From Barnesiella merdipullorum (lineage in GTDB: Bacteria > Bacteroidota > Bacteroidia > Bacteroidales > Barnesiellaceae): a DNA stretch of 64,000 nt. Location of the stretch: positions 68,640 through 132,639 of the forward strand of contig DXBT01000031.1 of the NCBI GenBank assembly GCA_019116365.1, written 5' to 3'. Numbering within the stretch: position 1 is the first letter of the stretch; each line of letters opens with the position of its first letter. The translations under genes were made by a program, and so were the position numbers. Below the pieces are notes generated by a model. It was given only the letters and a program-made list of their open reading frames with translations, was not told where the DNA came from and searched no databases. This document shows positions 1 through 8,784 of this stretch, piece after piece.

Positions 1-771
1 CGAAGGGGAGGCCGCCCGATTCCACGGACAGCACTGCTGGCAAGTATCACAGCCATAGACCCGGTTGCCCATCTGTGTCGCTACGGCCGGGGGTATTTCG
101 CCGCGGTTCTCGATGGTCTGGCACGAGATACACCGCCGGGCATCGACTTGTCCCGGAGTATCGAGAGCTCCCGTGGGACAGTGGTCGCGACAGCGAGTGC
201 AATCGCCACAACGCGCAGCAAGGAGCTCGTCGGGGGGTAAGGCAAGCGCCGTAAGCAATTCGCCCAAAAAGAAATAGGAGCCTTTACCCGGAATAATCAA
301 CTGGGCATTTTTCCCCACAAATCCCAAGCCGGCCCGCACGGCCCAATAACGCTCACGCACGGGAGCCGTGTCGCAACACACCCGACCCTCGTCACCCGAG
401 AGGGGGGCGACAAAAGCGGCCAACTGCCGCAATTTTTCACGCATTACCTCGTGATAGTCACGTCCATAGGCATAGTAGGCAAACTGTGGATTCTCCTGCG
501 GCTGAAACCGAGCCGGGTAATAATTGAGAGCCACACAGATGAGGGTGCGGGCTCCCGGATAGAGCAGAGCCGGATTGTCGCGCAAGTCGAGGTAATTGCC
601 CAGATAGTCCATCTGGGCCTGCTTGCCGTCGTCGAGCCATTGCCGATAGGCTTCACGCGCACGAGAGTCCACCTCGTCCACCCGTGCGAAGCCACAAGCA
701 TCGAAACCCAACCGAAGGGCTTCGCATCGAATTTGCTCCCGGAGGTCAAAGCGTTCGGAAGAGGAATCCAT
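1..771 (-). CDS. queG: Epoxyqueuosine reductase QueG (3' end cut by window)
   Basis: Cytoplasmic iron-sulfur, cobalamin-dependent enzyme that reduces epoxyqueuosine to queuosine in tRNA, the last step of queuosine synthesis. Translating the minus strand from the ATG at 769-771 gives an uninterrupted 257-codon frame to the window edge, starting MDSSSERF. It carries GLGFVGKNAQLIIP, then two ferredoxin-like clusters: CGDCTRCRDHCPTGAL followed by CISC, and CDTCQQCCPW. The family is usually about 310-380 aa, so only the C-terminal tail is missing. The start overlaps the 3' end of the upstream deacetylase gene by 26 bases, which suggests co-transcription and translational coupling. Family assignment is firm; nothing can be said about the missing end. 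Confidence 0.95.
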   Translation of the reverse strand, partial: MDSSSERFDLREQIRCEALRLGFDACGFARVDEVDSRAREAYRQWLDDGKQAQMDYLGNYLDLRDNPALLYPGARTLICVALNYYPARFQPQENPQFAYYAYGRDYHEVMREKLRQLAAFVAPLSGDEGRVCCDTAPVRERYWAVRAGLGFVGKNAQLIIPGKGSYFFLGELLTALALPPDELLAARCGDCTRCRDHCPTGALDTPGQVDARRCISCQTIENRGEIPPAVATQMGNRVYGCDTCQQCCPWNRAASPS

Positions 772-1354
772 TTTCTCGCAACCAGTTTATGGTTCTCGGC
801 AAGGCATAATGCAGATTGCGCTCGGCCTTGATCGAGTCGTGAAACACAATGATGGAGCCGTTACGGGCATAGCGTTTCACATTGCCAAACACCTGTTCGC
901 CCGACAGCTTATTGCTGTAATCGCGGGTCACGACATCCCACATGATGATGCTGAAATCTTTCTTCAGCAACTTGGCCTGCCCGGGGAGCATGTGACCATG
1001 GGGAGGTCTGAAAAGCTGGCTCTGGATGAGGTCGTGGGCATTGAGCACGTTGCGCACATATTTTTCGGGTGGGGTGGACATACCCTGCACGTGGTTCATC
1101 GTGTGGTTCCCCACCTGGTGTCCCCGCCGCCTCAACTCTTGAAAGAGATTGGGGTTGCGAGCCACATTCTCTCCCACACAGAAGAAGGTTGCCTTCACCG
1201 AATAATAGTCGAGCACATCGAGTACCCACGGCGTGACCTGTGGAATAGGCCCGTCGTCGAAGGTGAGATAGACGGTCTTCTTGTCGCCCGGGATACGCCA
1301 AATGGTCTCGGGGAACAGCATGCGGTAGAAAAACGGGGGTTGCTCTATAAACAT
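746..1354 (-). CDS. Polysaccharide deacetylase family protein (NodB domain)
   Basis: A 202-aa metal-dependent carbohydrate deacetylase domain (carbohydrate esterase family 4). The catalytic-base motif TFDDGP lies near residue 30 and the metal-binding histidines in NHTMNH near residue 82; PPHGH near residue 118 corresponds to the family's RxPxG/PPxG motif 3. The protein is essentially the bare NodB domain with no clear signal peptide, so it may act in the cytoplasm or be membrane-associated; the substrate (peptidoglycan, polysaccharide or another N-acetyl sugar) cannot be told. It sits upstream of queG with a 26-base overlap, a pairing with no obvious functional logic. Confidence 0.88.
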   Translation of the reverse strand: MFIEQPPFFYRMLFPETIWRIPGDKKTVYLTFDDGPIPQVTPWVLDVLDYYSVKATFFCVGENVARNPNLFQELRRRGHQVGNHTMNHVQGMSTPPEKYVRNVLNAHDLIQSQLFRPPHGHMLPGQAKLLKKDFSIIMWDVVTRDYSNKLSGEQVFGNVKRYARNGSIIVFHDSIKAERNLHYALPRTINWLRENGFLFRTL

Positions 1355-1437
1355 AAACAGGGTGTATGAGATAAAAGCCGGGAGAGAATCGAAGAACTGT
1401 TTTTCCCGACCCTCTCCCGCAAAAGATTATATACTAT

Positions 1438-4400
1438 TTATTCTTGAATGGCAAAACGCGACGCAATCTTATTTTGCAAATCGGTCAAACCATAAACCGT
1501 GCTCAACTCATTGATCGTGTGAACCATATATACATGCTTCTCATAATCGTTGCGAATGGAGCGAAGCTGTCCCGGCGTGAGATCCTTGTACCAGTTGAGA
1601 TAGCTGGCCGAGGTTTCGAAGATTTCGCTCAACAGAGCCTCGCCTTTCTCCCGTTCGCCCAACTCGAGATAAGACTGGCCAAACGATATCGAGGTGAGGT
1701 CGTGAGTTACCTGCCAGCCCGGAATCTTCTCCATAATGAGGTTCAGAGCCGTCAGGGCCTTCTCGTTCTTGCCCTCTTTGATGAGTTGCTCTACCAGGTC
1801 GGCAAACATCATGCGGATGGTGTTGCACATGCGGCGCACATTCTCATCGAGATAGAGCGGATGCTCTTTCGTAGCCTGGTCGATGCCACCCCAGCGGAAA
1901 CGGTTGACCATGTTGTCGTACATCTTGTCGGTATTGATGTTGTTGCCCACCCCTTTCAAGGGAACAACCTGGTAGGCCAGACCGGTGCGCGAGAAGTAGT
2001 CCTCGAGCCCCAGGTAGTAGCTGCTACCCACGGTTACGGCAAAATATACGGGGCGTTTCCAACCCTGCTCGGCATTGGTATTGACGATGTCGAGCGAGGC
2101 GATTTCGCTCATGGTGAATCCCCGTTTGTTGGTAAAGTTGGGCACAATGCGCGAAACGATGCTGTCTTTCAACCCGGGAGCTACCGTACCCGAAGCAATC
2201 GCAGCATTGGCATCGACCGGGATATAGAGCTGGTTGGTGGGCAAGTGGTTGAGAGCACCGTATCCCGGCACATCCTTGGTCCATGCCTCATCGCTATAAA
2301 GATAGTTCAACGCATCGCGCACCGTAATCGAGTCGGCCAGACGGTTGATCACATAGTTGTAGGAGCGCACGTCGTAGGCATATTTCGACTCGTCGGCCGA
2401 AATGGGCAGCGGAGCTGACTCGTAGGCGGGACGTTTCATCTGGTCGATGTACCAGTCGGTCTGCAAGTAAGAGAGGTTGCACACCCGCACGTCGGTACGA
2501 TAGCCCTCGACCTCTTGAGCATACCACAAGGGGAAGGTATCGTTGTCGCCGTTGGTAAAGAGGATGGCGTTTTCATCGACACTCGACAGGTAGTTCATAC
2601 CGAAGTCGCGGCAAACGTAACGGCCCGAACGGTCGTGATCGTCCCACGTTTGACTTACCATCTGCAAGGGCACACACAAGCACAGGAGCGATGCCACAAC
2701 GGCAGTCACCGTTGACTTGGATTGCTCGTCGGTCGTCTTGGCCAGGTAGTTGAGGCCTCGCCAGATAGCGGCCACACCCAAGCCAATCCAAATGGCAAAG
2801 GCATAGAACGAACCGGCATAAGCATAGTCTCGCTCACGCGGCTGGTAAGGAGTCTGGTTAAGATAGATGACAATGGCAATACCCGTCATGAAGAAGAGGA
2901 AGAAGGTAACCCAGAAACTCTCGACACCCTTCTTGCCCGAGAAGCCCTGGAAGAAGAAACCGATAAGACCCAGCAGCAGCGGCAACATGTAGAAGACGTT
3001 GTGACCGGCGTTGTTCTTGAGGTCGTCGGGCAGATTGGTCTGGTCGCCGGCAATGTGCTTGTCGATGAAGTTGAAGCCGCTTATCCAGTTACCGTTCTGC
3101 ACATCGCCATGACCCTGGATATCGTTCTGCCGGCCGGCAAAGTTCCACATGAAATAACGCAAGTACATATAGTATAACTGATAGTTGATGAAGAAGGCGA
3201 GGTTTTCGCCCAAGGTAGGTTTCACCACCGTCTTGGTACCGTCGGGGGTGCTCACCTGCACGGGGTGACCTTTGAAATTGGTCCACACCTTGTAGGCCGA
3301 TATGTGCTCGGCCTTGTCGCTGTACATACGGGGGAAGAGCATGCACAACTCGGGTTCATACTTGTAGTGCTCGTCGTGCCCGGTAACGATATAGCGGTCG
3401 GGGTCGTCGGGCGACGATTTCAATTTCTTTTTCCAAATAGGTTTCCCCTGAGTCGATACCGCCGTACCGTTGGCATCGCGCAGCACCTCGGCGTTGAAGG
3501 TCTGCCCATAGAAGAGCGGACGGTCGCCATACTGCTCACGGTTGAGGTAACCGCTCAGGCTGAAGATATCCTCGGGCGAGTTCTGATCCATGGGGGTATT
3601 GGCCGTCGAACGTATCATGATGAGTGCGTAGGACGAGTAACCGATGAAGATGACAAACAACGAAAGCAGAATCGTGTTCATGGTCACCACCGAAGGGTGC
3701 TTGCGCATAAAGAAGAGGTAGTAGGCCAACGCCAGCGAAAGGATAATGCCAATCACATAGCCATCACCAATGAAGGGGATGCCTACCAGCACGATGCTGA
3801 TAAAGAACGAAACCTTCATCAGCTTCTCGCTGCGCTGTGCATAAGTCTCATAGATGGCCCAGGCGATAACACCTACAATCAGGAAGAAGTAGAAGATTAC
3901 ACCACTGTTGAACGGGAGGTGGAATACGTTGACAAAGAGCAACTCGGCCCAACTGGCTACCTCGACGAAACCGGGAACCAGTCCGTAGAGCAGCAGCACG
4001 ATGAGTACAAACGAGAGCAACAGGGCAACGATAGAGCCCTTCAGGTTGGTATTCTTGAACTTGCGATAGTAATATACCAGCACGATGGCGGGGATACACA
4101 ACAGGTTGAGCAGGTGCACCGCAATCGACACGCCTATGATGTAGGCGATGAGTATGATGTAGCGGTTGGAATGGGGCTCGTCGGCCACACTCTCCCACTT
4201 GAGGATGAGCCAGAACACCAGTGCCGTACAGAACGAAGAGTAGGCATAAACCTCACCCTCTACGGCCGAGAACCAGAAGGTATCGGACCACGCATAGGCC
4301 AAAGCACCTACTACACCGCAACCCAGGATGGTAATCATCTGACCCATCGACATGGTATCGACGGTCTCGCCCTCGCGCAGCACTATCTTCTGTGCCAGGC

Positions 4401-4695
4401 GGGTGATGGTCCAGAAAAGCAGCAGGATGGTGGCGGCACTCAACAATCCCGACATGAGGTTGACCATATAGGCAACCTCCGAAGGAGAAGAGGCAAAATT
4501 GGCAAAGAAGCGCGCCGTCAACATGAAGATGGGGTTTCCCGGCGGGTGACCCACTTCCAGTTTATATCCCGAAGCTATAAACTCACCGCAGTCCCAAAAA
4601 CTGGCGGTCGATTCCAAGGTGAGGATATAGGTAACCGCCGCGATGACGAAGACTACCCACCCCAACACATTGTTCAGTAATTTGTACCGTTTCAT
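1438..4695 (-). CDS. DUF2723 multi-pass membrane protein (GT117-like)
   Basis: A 1085-aa integral membrane protein. The N-terminal half holds about a dozen hydrophobic segments and the family signature FWDCGEF...EVGHPPGNP near residues 35-55, where acidic residues face the periplasm. The C-terminal third is soluble and contains NGDNDTFPLWYAQEVEG and a helical, TPR-like end. DUF2723 proteins are related to TMEM260-type protein O-mannosyltransferases and are classed as glycosyltransferase family 117; a role in protein or surface glycosylation is an inference from family. I chose the ATG at 4693-4695 (MKRYKLLNN): upstream in-frame codons give a charged, unlikely extension. A -7-like promoter box lies about 130 bases upstream. 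Confidence 0.85.
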   Translation of the reverse strand: MKRYKLLNNVLGWVVFVIAAVTYILTLESTASFWDCGEFIASGYKLEVGHPPGNPIFMLTARFFANFASSPSEVAYMVNLMSGLLSAATILLLFWTITRLAQKIVLREGETVDTMSMGQMITILGCGVVGALAYAWSDTFWFSAVEGEVYAYSSFCTALVFWLILKWESVADEPHSNRYIILIAYIIGVSIAVHLLNLLCIPAIVLVYYYRKFKNTNLKGSIVALLLSFVLIVLLLYGLVPGFVEVASWAELLFVNVFHLPFNSGVIFYFFLIVGVIAWAIYETYAQRSEKLMKVSFFISIVLVGIPFIGDGYVIGIILSLALAYYLFFMRKHPSVVTMNTILLSLFVIFIGYSSYALIMIRSTANTPMDQNSPEDIFSLSGYLNREQYGDRPLFYGQTFNAEVLRDANGTAVSTQGKPIWKKKLKSSPDDPDRYIVTGHDEHYKYEPELCMLFPRMYSDKAEHISAYKVWTNFKGHPVQVSTPDGTKTVVKPTLGENLAFFINYQLYYMYLRYFMWNFAGRQNDIQGHGDVQNGNWISGFNFIDKHIAGDQTNLPDDLKNNAGHNVFYMLPLLLGLIGFFFQGFSGKKGVESFWVTFFLFFMTGIAIVIYLNQTPYQPRERDYAYAGSFYAFAIWIGLGVAAIWRGLNYLAKTTDEQSKSTVTAVVASLLCLCVPLQMVSQTWDDHDRSGRYVCRDFGMNYLSSVDENAILFTNGDNDTFPLWYAQEVEGYRTDVRVCNLSYLQTDWYIDQMKRPAYESAPLPISADESKYAYDVRSYNYVINRLADSITVRDALNYLYSDEAWTKDVPGYGALNHLPTNQLYIPVDANAAIASGTVAPGLKDSIVSRIVPNFTNKRGFTMSEIASLDIVNTNAEQGWKRPVYFAVTVGSSYYLGLEDYFSRTGLAYQVVPLKGVGNNINTDKMYDNMVNRFRWGGIDQATKEHPLYLDENVRRMCNTIRMMFADLVEQLIKEGKNEKALTALNLIMEKIPGWQVTHDLTSISFGQSYLELGEREKGEALLSEIFETSASYLNWYKDLTPGQLRSIRNDYEKHVYMVHTINELSTVYGLTDLQNKIASRFAIQE

Positions 4696-4822
4696 TCTGT
4701 TTATTTTGTCTTTTATTTTCAGGAGCCAAACCGATAGAGCTTTACACAAAAACAACCCCGGGAAAAGCCTGTACCGCTTTACCGAGGAGTCTGTATCGCC
4801 TATCTGTTTTTCATATACCCGG

Positions 4823-4830
4823 CAAAGATA
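4823..4830 (-). promoter_or_regulatory. Putative -7 box for the DUF2723 gene
   Basis: CAAAGATA on the plus strand reads TATCTTTG on the minus strand, matching the Bacteroidetes TAnnTTTG box. I see no convincing TTG at the -33 distance, so only half the promoter is supported. The 270-base gap (4696-4965) to the divergent SDR gene holds nothing else I can recognise. Confidence 0.45.
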
Positions 4831-4965
4831 ATGAAAGATTGTTAATCTCCTCTCATTGTAAACTTTTTATAATAAATTATCGACTATATTTCACAAAATA
4901 GCAGCTGCGTAGCTCCTACTTACCCGGTTTCTTATTACTTTTACCCGCCAAACGAATTTGCTTTT

Positions 4966-5976
4966 ATGAGTACCCGAATATTGATTACCGGCGCCGGCGG
5001 TTTCATCGGCGGTTTCATTGTCGAGGAGGCCCTCTCGCGTGGATACGAAACCTGGGCCGGGGTGCGCAAAACCACCTCGCGCGAACACCTCAAAGACCCG
5101 TCCATACGATTCATCGACTTCAACTATGGAAATCCACAAGTGCTGGCCGACCAACTGCTGCAACACAAAAAGGAATATGGCCGCTGGGACTATATCATCC
5201 ATAACCTGGGGGTGACCAAGTGCAAGAACCCCGACGACTTCGACCGCATCAACTACGGGTTTGTCAAGAATTTCACCGAGGCTCTCGTCGCCACCGACAT
5301 GGTGCCCAAGCAGTTTATCCTCATGAGCAGCCTGGGAGCCTGGGGACTGGGCGACGAGAAGAACTTCACCCCCATACGCCCCACCGATATCCCCCACCCC
5401 AATACCCGCTACGGACAGAGCAAGCTGAAGGCCGAACGGCACCTGCAGTCGCTCGACGGATTTCCCTATGTGGTAATGCGCCCCACTGGAGTGTATGGCC
5501 CTTATGAGAAAGACTACTACCTCATGATGAAAAGCATCAAATATGGATTCGACTTCATCGTGGGATTCAAGCCCCAACTCATCACCTTCATCTATGTAAA
5601 GGACCTGGTACAGGCCATTTTCAAGGCTATTGACCGGGGTGTGACTCGCCGGGGCTACTTCCTCTCCGAAGGGCAGGCCTACACTTCGTCGCAATTCCGC
5701 CGGTATGTGGCCGCGGCGCTGGGCAAGCGTTGGGTGATACCGGTGAAGATACCCATTGCCGGACTCTGGCTCGTGTCGGTCATTGCCGAAAAGTGTGCCG
5801 CCCTCCTGGGCAAGACCAGTACCCTCAACCGCGACAAGTTCCGCATCATGAAACAACGCAACTGGATATGCGACATCTCCGATGCCCGCAACGAGTTGGG
5901 GTTCGAGCCCCAATACAGCCTCGAGCGGGGCGTGAACGAGTGTGTAAAGTGGTACCGCCAGCACCATTGGCTGTAA
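4966..5976 (+). CDS. NAD-dependent epimerase/dehydratase (extended SDR)
   Basis: A 336-aa Rossmann-fold enzyme of the extended short-chain dehydrogenase family, which usually acts on nucleotide sugars or steroid-like substrates. It opens with the cofactor motif GAGGFIGGFI (residues 8-17); the catalytic YGQSK (tyrosine and lysine) lies near residue 147, after MSSLGAWG, which supplies the active-site serine, and MRPTGVYGP follows. No predicted membrane segment or signal peptide. It stands alone on its strand, 70 bases before the LOG gene. The substrate cannot be predicted. Confidence 0.88.
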   Translation: MSTRILITGAGGFIGGFIVEEALSRGYETWAGVRKTTSREHLKDPSIRFIDFNYGNPQVLADQLLQHKKEYGRWDYIIHNLGVTKCKNPDDFDRINYGFVKNFTEALVATDMVPKQFILMSSLGAWGLGDEKNFTPIRPTDIPHPNTRYGQSKLKAERHLQSLDGFPYVVMRPTGVYGPYEKDYYLMMKSIKYGFDFIVGFKPQLITFIYVKDLVQAIFKAIDRGVTRRGYFLSEGQAYTSSQFRRYVAAALGKRWVIPVKIPIAGLWLVSVIAEKCAALLGKTSTLNRDKFRIMKQRNWICDISDARNELGFEPQYSLERGVNECVKWYRQHHWL

Positions 5977-6017
5977 GGTAGCCCCCCGCAAACGAGCCGT
6001 CTTTCAAAAAAAAGCGT

Positions 6018-6025
6018 TACCTTTG
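6018..6025 (+). promoter_or_regulatory. Putative -7 box before the LOG-hemD-rnpA run
   Basis: TACCTTTG matches TAnnTTTG exactly, 23 bases before the ATG at 6049. No clear TTG is visible at the -33 position (the stretch is A-rich), so this is a half-site prediction. Confidence 0.45.
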
Positions 6026-6048
6026 CAGCGCGATTCAAGCAGGTGACA

Positions 6049-6636
6049 ATGAAAAAGATAAAATCGGTATGCGTCTATTGCGCATCCAGTTCCAAAATAA
6101 ACCCCGACTATTTCGAGGCTGCCCGCCAAATCGGTGAGCTGCTCGCTCAAAAAGGCATGCGATGTGTATGCGGTGCCGGAAACCAGGGGCTCATGGGCAC
6201 GCTGGCCGACAGTGTGCTGGCCCACGGAGGCGAAGTGATGGGGGTGATTCCCCGCTTCATGATCGACGAAGGATGGTGTCACCCGGGTCTGACCCAGACG
6301 GTTGTAACCGCCAACATGCACGAGCGCAAGGAGCGCATGGCCCAGGAGGCCGATGCGGTCATTGCCCTGCCCGGCGGCTGCGGCACCTTCGAAGAGCTCT
6401 TCGAAATTATCACCTGGAAGCAGCTGGGACTCTTCCTCAACCCCATTGTGATACTCAATATCGACGGATACTACGATCTCCTCATCGAGATGTTGAACAA
6501 AGCCATCGACGAAAACTTCATGCGCCGGGAGCATGCCCGCATGTGGCAGGTCGCCTACACGCCGCAAGAGGCCATCGAGGCCATCGTGACCACTCCTGCG
6601 TGGGATCCCAGCATCCGCAAAATAGCCGCTATCTAA
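6049..6636 (+). CDS. LOG family protein (nucleotide 5'-monophosphate phosphoribohydrolase-like)
   Basis: A 195-aa Rossmann-fold protein of the Lonely Guy/TIGR00730 family. LOG enzymes cleave the N-glycosidic bond of nucleoside monophosphates (cytokinin ribotides in plants and some bacteria; purine monophosphate hydrolysis in others). The diagnostic PGGCGTFEE phosphate-binding motif lies near residue 112, with GAGNQGLMG near residue 44. I start at the ATG at 6049 rather than an in-frame GTG two codons earlier, because MKKIKSVCVYC is the usual family N-terminus. The next gene begins 14 bases downstream, so an operon with DUF4271 and hemD is likely. Confidence 0.88.
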   Translation: MKKIKSVCVYCASSSKINPDYFEAARQIGELLAQKGMRCVCGAGNQGLMGTLADSVLAHGGEVMGVIPRFMIDEGWCHPGLTQTVVTANMHERKERMAQEADAVIALPGGCGTFEELFEIITWKQLGLFLNPIVILNIDGYYDLLIEMLNKAIDENFMRREHARMWQVAYTPQEAIEAIVTTPAWDPSIRKIAAI

Positions 6637-6650
6637 TCCCGTTATAGCCT

Positions 6651-7550
6651 ATGACCGTTTCTGCTGCACCCGATACCCACCTTGTCGCCGACACCCTCCA
6701 GGCGGTCGATACCACCGGCACCCCGTCGCCAGTGGTTGTCCCCCAGGTGTTCGTGCCGCAATATATCCAGGGGTTTGAGCGCAGCACCCCCCTGCAAGAG
6801 AGCGATCCGCTCAAAGACCTGCAAGAGACGATCATTGCCATCCCCGAGGGATTCGACGCCGAACCGATGCCCGACACTCCTACCAACAACTCGTTGCTGG
6901 TGAGTATCGTGGTCGTAGTTTTCCTGCTGTTTGCCTTTACCTTTAAAAAAGGAACCAAGTTCCTGGGCGAAATATTCAGAAGCGTACTCAACGTGAAAGA
7001 GCGCCAAAGCCTCTTCGACGACTCTACCGTGCGAGAGACCCAGTTGCGAGCGGTACTGCTGGGCATGACCTTCGTGTCGGAGGGATTCTGCCTGTTTGAA
7101 CTCCTGTTGCAGCACATCCCCACCCTGTCGGTTCCCATCGGCACAGGAGTCTGCTGCGGCAGCCTGGTGGCTTTTGGGTACTATTTTCTGCAAAAATGGC
7201 TCTACCGAGGTCTCGGACTCATCTTTACCGATGCAGCCCACACCCGCAAATGGGTCGAGAGCTTTATCTCGATCAACGCCATCATCAGTATCCCCATGGC
7301 CGTACCCGTGCTGGCGATGATATTCGTCCCGCAGTGGAAACCCGTCATGTTGGCCGTTGCGGCCGCTATCTATGTGATTTCCCGTATCTTATTTATTTAT
7401 AAAGGGTTTAAGATTTTTTACCGCAATATATTAGATTTATTCTATTTTATTGTGTACTTTTGTGCCCTCGAAATCGCACCCCTATTTTGGGTATATAAAT
7501 CAAGCATATTGATATATAATTTTGTCGAACTAAAAATACAGCAGCTTTGA
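6651..7550 (+). CDS. DUF4271 membrane protein
   Basis: A 299-aa Bacteroidetes-specific membrane protein of unknown function. The first 80 residues are a proline- and acid-rich non-membrane segment; then comes a transmembrane helix at about 83-98 (LLVSIVVVVFLLFAF), a soluble stretch, and about six further hydrophobic helices to the C terminus. The stop codon TGA overlaps the TTG start of hemD by two bases, which implies translational coupling. The fixed position beside hemD in this phylum suggests a link to tetrapyrrole metabolism, but that is guilt by association only. Confidence 0.8.
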   Translation: MTVSAAPDTHLVADTLQAVDTTGTPSPVVVPQVFVPQYIQGFERSTPLQESDPLKDLQETIIAIPEGFDAEPMPDTPTNNSLLVSIVVVVFLLFAFTFKKGTKFLGEIFRSVLNVKERQSLFDDSTVRETQLRAVLLGMTFVSEGFCLFELLLQHIPTLSVPIGTGVCCGSLVAFGYYFLQKWLYRGLGLIFTDAAHTRKWVESFISINAIISIPMAVPVLAMIFVPQWKPVMLAVAAAIYVISRILFIYKGFKIFYRNILDLFYFIVYFCALEIAPLFWVYKSSILIYNFVELKIQQL

Positions 7551-8296
7551 AAATTAAGAAAATTCTTGTTTCTCAGCCTAAGCCGAGTTCCGAAAAATCG
7601 CCTTACTACGATATCGCCGAGCGATATGGCGTCAATATCGTATTTCGTCCCTTTATCAAGGTAGAGGGCCTGACCTCCAAAGAGTTCAGACAACAGAAGA
7701 TTTCCATACCGGAATATACCGCTGTCATTTTCACGGCTCGTACCGCCATCGACCACTTCTTCCGCCTGTGCGAAGAGTTGCGCGTCAATATCCCCGAGAC
7801 GATGAAATATTTCTGTACGACCGAGGCTATCGCCCTCTATTTGCAGAAGTATATCGTCTATCGCAAACGCAAGATATTCTTCGGCAACTCGGGCAAACTG
7901 GACGACCTGGTTCCCTCGTTGCTGAAACACGCCGGGGAGAAATTCCTCTTCCCCGTGTCGGATGTGCACAAAGAGCAGACCACTGTTCTGGAGAAACACA
8001 AAATCAACTACACACGGGCCATCATGTACCGCACCGTGAGCAACGATTTTGAAGAGGGTGAACCGTTTGACTACGATATGCTCGTGTTTTTCAGCCCGTC
8101 GGGTATCAAGTCGCTCCTCAAGAACTTCCCCGAGTTTGAGCAGGGCGATATCAAGATAGGAACCTTTGGTCCCACAACGGCCCAGACCGTACGCGATGCC
8201 GGCCTGCGACTCGATGTCGAAGCTCCCTCGCCCGGAGCCCCGTCGATGACCGCCGCTCTCGATCTTTTCCTGAAAGAACAAAGCAAAAAGAAATAA
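7547..8296 (+). CDS. hemD: Uroporphyrinogen-III synthase
   Basis: A 249-aa HemD-family protein that cyclises hydroxymethylbilane to uroporphyrinogen III in haem and cobalamin precursor synthesis, in the cytoplasm. It shows the family's two alternating Rossmann-like domains and weak motifs: VIFTARTAIDHFF (about residues 63-75), FFSPSGIKSLL (about 177-187) and GTFGPTTAQTVRDAGL near 200. The start is a TTG at 7547-7549 overlapping the upstream TGA; no ATG gives the conserved KIKKILVSQPKP N-terminus. HemD sequences diverge strongly, so the call rests on motif order and the DUF4271 neighbour. Confidence 0.85.
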   Translation: MKIKKILVSQPKPSSEKSPYYDIAERYGVNIVFRPFIKVEGLTSKEFRQQKISIPEYTAVIFTARTAIDHFFRLCEELRVNIPETMKYFCTTEAIALYLQKYIVYRKRKIFFGNSGKLDDLVPSLLKHAGEKFLFPVSDVHKEQTTVLEKHKINYTRAIMYRTVSNDFEEGEPFDYDMLVFFSPSGIKSLLKNFPEFEQGDIKIGTFGPTTAQTVRDAGLRLDVEAPSPGAPSMTAALDLFLKEQSKKK

Positions 8297-8316
8297 CCTC
8301 TTTTTCGACAAGAACC

Positions 8317-8369
8317 AAACCTCATAATCGTCTTTCACCGAAAGGAGGCGCTTATGAGGTTTTATTTTC
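8317..8369 (+). terminator. Hairpin between hemD and rnpA (terminator or attenuator)
   Basis: AAACCTCATAA (8317-8327) pairs perfectly with TTATGAGGTTT (8352-8362), with a smaller nested CTTTC/GAAAG stem inside and a TATTTTC tail. It ends only about ten bases before the rnpA ATG, so partial termination or control of rnpA expression is possible. Confidence 0.55.
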
Positions 8370-8378
8370 AAACACACA

Positions 8379-8780
8379 ATGAACAATCACTGCCTGCCCA
8401 AAAGCGAAAAACTATGTAGCCGAACAGCCATCAACCGACTGTTTGCCGAGGGCAGCGCCTTCATTGTCTATCCGCTGCGCATCGTCTATCGCATCGACGA
8501 GAACTCGACGGCCGCACCCCAGTTTTTTATCAACATCCCCAAACGGAATTTCAAACGGGCGGTTAAGCGGGTATATCTGCGCCGACGCATCCGCGAGGCC
8601 TACCGCCTGCACAAAGAGATTCTGGCCGAACCGCTGGCCCGCCGCAACCAGTCGATACACCTGGCATTCCTCTATCTCGACAAGAACCTCACCGACTTCA
8701 AGTCGATCGAGAAAAATATGATCGAGGCTCTGGAACGACTGGTACAACGAACCGAACCTCAACAAACCACCGAATCGTGA
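8379..8780 (+). CDS. rnpA: Ribonuclease P protein component
   Basis: A 133-aa basic protein that binds the catalytic RNase P RNA and helps mature tRNA 5' ends. The family core is visible: FAEGSAF near residue 23, FINIPKRNFKRAVKRVYLRRRIREAYR at residues 47-73 (the basic RNA-binding helix with its arginine/lysine run), and a C-terminal helix. The hallmark RNR-type motif is represented by RRRIREAYR. It is followed after 4 bases by yidD, the classical rnpA-yidD order; in many bacteria this pair lies near the origin. No rpmH gene precedes it here. Confidence 0.92.
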   Translation: MNNHCLPKSEKLCSRTAINRLFAEGSAFIVYPLRIVYRIDENSTAAPQFFINIPKRNFKRAVKRVYLRRRIREAYRLHKEILAEPLARRNQSIHLAFLYLDKNLTDFKSIEKNMIEALERLVQRTEPQQTTES

Positions 8781-8784
8781 GGCC

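Noticed and set aside
444..749. Two short open frames suggesting a broken gene at the left edge
   Set aside because: They are alternative frames of an uninterrupted queG frame that runs off the window.
3265..4680. 471-residue open frame on the plus strand
   Set aside because: Antisense to DUF2723; low-complexity Q/D/H composition.
7455..7462. TACTTTTG box inside DUF4271
   Set aside because: Lies within coding sequence, and no properly spaced TTG or need for a promoter with hemD translationally coupled.
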